From the NCBI GenBank assembly GCA_035293565.1, contig DATGMP010000149.1, positions 1-64,000 of the forward strand: a stretch of 64,000 nt of DNA, written 5' to 3'. The translations under genes were made by a program, and so were the position numbers. Positions within the stretch are counted from its first letter, which is position 1; each line of letters starts with the position of its first letter. Positions 61,447 to 64,000 of this stretch are shown here, one piece after another. Under the pieces are notes generated by a model, which was not told where the DNA came from, did no database searches, and saw only the letters and a list, made by a program, of their open reading frames with translations. This stretch comes from DATGMP01 sp035293565 (GTDB taxonomy: Bacteria > Pseudomonadota > Alphaproteobacteria > BOG-932 > Roseiterribacteraceae).

Positions 61447-62214
61447 TCAGGTCATGAAGCTCGGATCGAGCTCCTCCATCCAGCGGCGCATCGCGTTCCA
61501 TTGCAGCTGGTTGAGCTTGGACATGCCTTCGCTCTCGCTCTGGGTCGCGGTCTTGTTGCCGACGCTGGCCGGCGGGAGGTTGAGCTTGGCGCCGCTCGAC
61601 TGCGCGGCGAGCTGGATGCGGCAGGCCTGCTCCAGCTGGTACATCTCCTGAAACGCGTCGGCGATCGTCGCGCCGCAGGTCAAGAGACCGTGATTGCGCA
61701 GGATCATCACCTTCTTGTCGCCGAGATCGCGCGCGATCCGCTCGCATTCGTCCCGGTTCGTCGTGATGCCTTCGAAATCGTGATAGGCGATCCGGTTCGT
61801 GAAGAGCATCGAGGTGAGGTCAAGCGGGATTAGGCCGTCGGCCTGGCACGAGATCGCGACGCCGGCGGTCGTGTGCGTGTGCATGACGCAGGTCACGTCC
61901 TCGCGAGTACGATGGACCGAGCTATGGACGACATAGCCCGCCTCCCAGACCTCCCAGGGCGACGGCACGAGCTTGTTGCCGTCGATATCCACCTTGAGCA
62001 GGTTGGATGCGGTGACTTCCCGATACATCAGCCCGAACGGGTTGATGAGGAAATGACGGTCCGTTCCCGGCAGCCGCAGCGTGATGTGATTGTAGATCAG
62101 GCTGTGCCAGCCGAAATGGTCGAACAGGCGATAGGCGCAGGCGAGATCGACCCGCGCCTCCCATTCCTCCGGCGAGCAATCGATCCTGGGCTCTGTCTTC
62201 GGCTTTCTGAGCAT
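61447..62214 (-). CDS. Class II aldolase/adducin family protein
   Basis: A 255-residue member of the fuculose-aldolase/adducin family. The zinc ligands are visible as His112 and His114 in VMHTHTTAG, with a further His in LRNHGLLTCG. The ATG at 62214 has a GAGGAGGAAG ribosome-binding site and is preferred over 62229. Family members split or decarboxylate sugar acids or hydroxy acids. It sits between the hydroxy-acid dehydrogenase and amidohydrolase genes. Confidence 0.9.
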   Translation of the reverse strand: MLRKPKTEPRIDCSPEEWEARVDLACAYRLFDHFGWHSLIYNHITLRLPGTDRHFLINPFGLMYREVTASNLLKVDIDGNKLVPSPWEVWEAGYVVHSSVHRTREDVTCVMHTHTTAGVAISCQADGLIPLDLTSMLFTNRIAYHDFEGITTNRDECERIARDLGDKKVMILRNHGLLTCGATIADAFQEMYQLEQACRIQLAAQSSGAKLNLPPASVGNKTATQSESEGMSKLNQLQWNAMRRWMEELDPSFMT

Positions 62215-62248
62215 GCTTCCTCCTCTCATGCCCGGCCGGCGGATCGCG

Positions 62249-63766
62249 TCAGGCGGCGGCGCGCCCGGTCACCGGGTCCAGCTTTTCAACCCCCGCAAGC
62301 TCGGCCGCGGCTTCCTTCTCGATTCGCGTTCCCTTGAAGAAGTCGCGATTGAGCGTCGCATAGAATTGCACGGGGAAGCCGAACACGAAATCCCGGAAAT
62401 CCCGCTCCGTGATATGGCCGTGCTCGACCAGCTCATAGGCTTCTGGAAGGATTTCCGTGACGTCGGTGACGTCCCAATGGCCGGCGTCCGAGCTGAACAT
62501 CGCACGGATTCGCGAACGACGCGGGTTGAGCTTGGAATTGAACGCCCAGGCGACGCTTTTGTCGTCCGCCTCGCAGCCGAAATAGAAATGCGGCACGAAC
62601 TGGCGGACGATGTCGTCCTTGCTCCCGATGCCGGTCGCCGCCCATTCGTCGGTGTAGGGCGGCGGGGGCTCGAGCTTGGCGAAGCTGTCGCGTAGACCGG
62701 CGGCGTCGGCCCGGAAGGTGCCGTCGCCATATTTCTGGAAGAGCTGCATCATCAAGTCGAGATCGATCGCCGCCGGGTCGAGGTCATGGATCGTCTTGCT
62801 GTTGCGCTTTTCCCAATGCTCGATGATGTCGTTGAGCAGCGTGCAGGCCCAGCCGACGCCGCCCTCGAGCAGGCCGAAGGCGAGCTGAGGGAAGCGCTTG
62901 GTCACGCCGCCGATGAAGAGGCCCTTGCAAGTCGCCTCCATTGCCGCGCCGAAGGAGCCGATATGGTTGTACATATAGCTGCTCGGCGATTGCCGGCTGC
63001 CCCAGCCCATGCCGGGCGTATGACTCGCCGGCACGACCTTGAGCTCGATGCATTTGGCCCAGAACGGGTCGTAATCATATTCGCTGTCGATGCCGAGCAC
63101 GTCGATCCGCGACGTACCGGTCGAGCCCCAATTCACTTTGCCGTTCGCGCCAGCCTGGGTATTGGTCAGCGGCCTGTGGATCAGTCCGTTGATCATGATC
63201 GCCTTGTAGCCCAGCGCCTTGACCGCGTACTCGAGCTCCTCGATCCCCTCCTGGGGCGTATGGGTCGGGATCTGCGCCACCGGGGTCATCCGGTCGGCAT
63301 AAGGCTTGTAGGCCTCGGCATAGAAGCGGTTGAGGCTGCGGCAGGTGGCCCGGCGAAGCTCGGTGTCGGCGATCGCGGTCGCGGTCAGCATGCGGCTCGG
63401 ATACATCACGGCGAAATCGAGACCCATCTCGTCCAGCCGCTCCGCCATCAGCTTCGGCAGATGCGAGGTCGCGCGGTCGAGCGTGTTGGCTGCCGGCAGC
63501 GACCACCAGGGCGGCCGCGAAATCCAGTTCGCCCGCCGCTGCGCGTCGTTCAGCTGCGACCAGGGGCGCAGAACCGTATCGTCGTAATCCATGCCGGCGG
63601 CGCCGGCGGCGACTTTGTCCGCCAGATCCTTGCCGGCCAGCTCGCGGACGGATTCGACGAGGTAAGGCTTCAGGATCGGCATGGTCTCGATGTAGTGCCC
63701 GTCCGAATCAACGACGGGGTGCCCAAGCGAGCGGCGAATTTCGGCTGCGCGTGTTTGCTTGGTCAT
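62249..63766 (-). CDS. Amidohydrolase family 2 (ACMSD-like) protein
   Basis: A 505-residue metal-dependent hydrolase of the amidohydrolase-2 type. The opening metal motif is VVDSDGHYIE (Asp20, Asp22, His24), degenerate compared with the usual H-x-H. His residues later in the barrel (ASHTPGMGWG) and FSSDAGHWDV near residue 435, with a metal-site Asp, support the fold. Relatives decarboxylate aromatic acids or hydrolyse C-N or C-C bonds. It is 34 bases upstream of the aldolase gene and is part of the same operon. Confidence 0.85.
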   Translation of the reverse strand: MTKQTRAAEIRRSLGHPVVDSDGHYIETMPILKPYLVESVRELAGKDLADKVAAGAAGMDYDDTVLRPWSQLNDAQRRANWISRPPWWSLPAANTLDRATSHLPKLMAERLDEMGLDFAVMYPSRMLTATAIADTELRRATCRSLNRFYAEAYKPYADRMTPVAQIPTHTPQEGIEELEYAVKALGYKAIMINGLIHRPLTNTQAGANGKVNWGSTGTSRIDVLGIDSEYDYDPFWAKCIELKVVPASHTPGMGWGSRQSPSSYMYNHIGSFGAAMEATCKGLFIGGVTKRFPQLAFGLLEGGVGWACTLLNDIIEHWEKRNSKTIHDLDPAAIDLDLMMQLFQKYGDGTFRADAAGLRDSFAKLEPPPPYTDEWAATGIGSKDDIVRQFVPHFYFGCEADDKSVAWAFNSKLNPRRSRIRAMFSSDAGHWDVTDVTEILPEAYELVEHGHITERDFRDFVFGFPVQFYATLNRDFFKGTRIEKEAAAELAGVEKLDPVTGRAAA

Positions 63767-63773
63767 AATGAGC

Positions 63774-64000
63774 TCAGCCTGCCTTCCGCTTGCCGGTCTT
63801 CTCGTCGATCGCATGATATCGCGCCCAATAGGCCCGTTCCTTCACCCGCGGCAGCGCGAGCTCGATCTGCCTTGGATCGACGTCTTGCGCGATCTCCGGC
63901 GCGCCGGCGCGCTCCAACATCTGGGGCAGCCGCGTCGCGATGCGGTCCAGCGCCCAGGCGAGCGGGTCCCCATCGGCAACGGGGTCGATATGCAGCACCT
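63774..64000 (-). CDS. 3' part of an unidentified gene at the right edge
   Basis: At least 74 residues of a minus-strand frame remain open to the window edge, ending PRVKERAYWARYHAIDEKTG and a basic tail. The GTG at 63998 could be its start, but the frame probably continues outside. It ends 7 bases before the amidohydrolase start, so it belongs to the same operon. I do not recognise the family. Confidence 0.5.
   Translation of the reverse strand, partial: VLHIDPVADGDPLAWALDRIATRLPQMLERAGAPEIAQDVDPRQIELALPRVKERAYWARYHAIDEKTGKRKAG

Overview
The window is about 63% GC, densely coded, and comes from an alphaproteobacterium. The evidence is the tig-clpP / lon-hup block, a single-operon 14-subunit complex I (nuoA to nuoN) followed by birA-coaX-rnj-DUF1467, and CCA-encoding tRNAs between housekeeping genes. 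The gene order fits Hyphomicrobiales or Rhodospirillales-like lineages. The genus cannot be fixed from this sequence alone.

Layout. 1-2461 (minus): a small heat-shock protein whose stop overlaps the start of a Lon-type protease that runs off the left edge. 2698-9714: tRNA-Leu, trigger factor, ClpP, a small secreted protein, a GcvA-like LysR regulator, a second complete Lon with a likely heat-shock promoter, HU and tRNA-Val. clpX, which usually sits between clpP and lon, is absent here. 9769-11346: a TPR-glycosyltransferase-like protein and tRNA-Asp. 11509-26227: the complete nuoA-N operon, with start/stop overlaps at many junctions, an extra 130-residue two-helix membrane protein between nuoF and nuoG, and a possible RBS-masking hairpin before nuoJ. 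26254-29803: birA, coaX, ribonuclease J and a DUF1467 membrane protein, then tRNA-Glu.

29953-41550 is accessory. Downstream of tRNA-Glu lies a decayed islet with a frameshifted small membrane protein and the tail of an RHS-repeat gene. Then come a LuxR-type regulator and a 2246-residue exported repeat protein with a C-terminal PEP-CTERM signal. The latter gene carries a run of ten G in its signal-peptide coding region and long exact internal DNA repeats. Two small single-pass membrane proteins follow it. Next are a 3' fragment of tRNA-Thr and a two-gene AbiE-type toxin-antitoxin/phage-defence module with repeated operator-like octamers.

41552-53988 holds a penicillin-acylase-family Ntn hydrolase coupled to a GH3-family acyl-adenylating enzyme, a DUF883-like membrane protein, a metallophosphoesterase that seems to start at CTG, a Tat-exported beta-helix protein, a truncated NTF2-like gene, a molybdopterin oxidoreductase, an LLM-class oxidoreductase, a broken TumE/HVO_A0114-type toxin-antitoxin pair, a 34-residue very basic protein, a GST, an intracellular PHB-depolymerase-like protein and a VOC protein. 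54055-64000 looks like a catabolic region: CoA-transferase, GMC oxidoreductase, MDR reductase, MFS transporter, two SnoaL/NTF2-like proteins, an FMN alpha-hydroxy-acid dehydrogenase, a class II aldolase and an amidohydrolase. No substrate can be assigned from sequence.

The most unusual locus is the LuxR / giant PEP-CTERM protein / two membrane proteins cassette, with its poly-G tract that could switch expression on and off.
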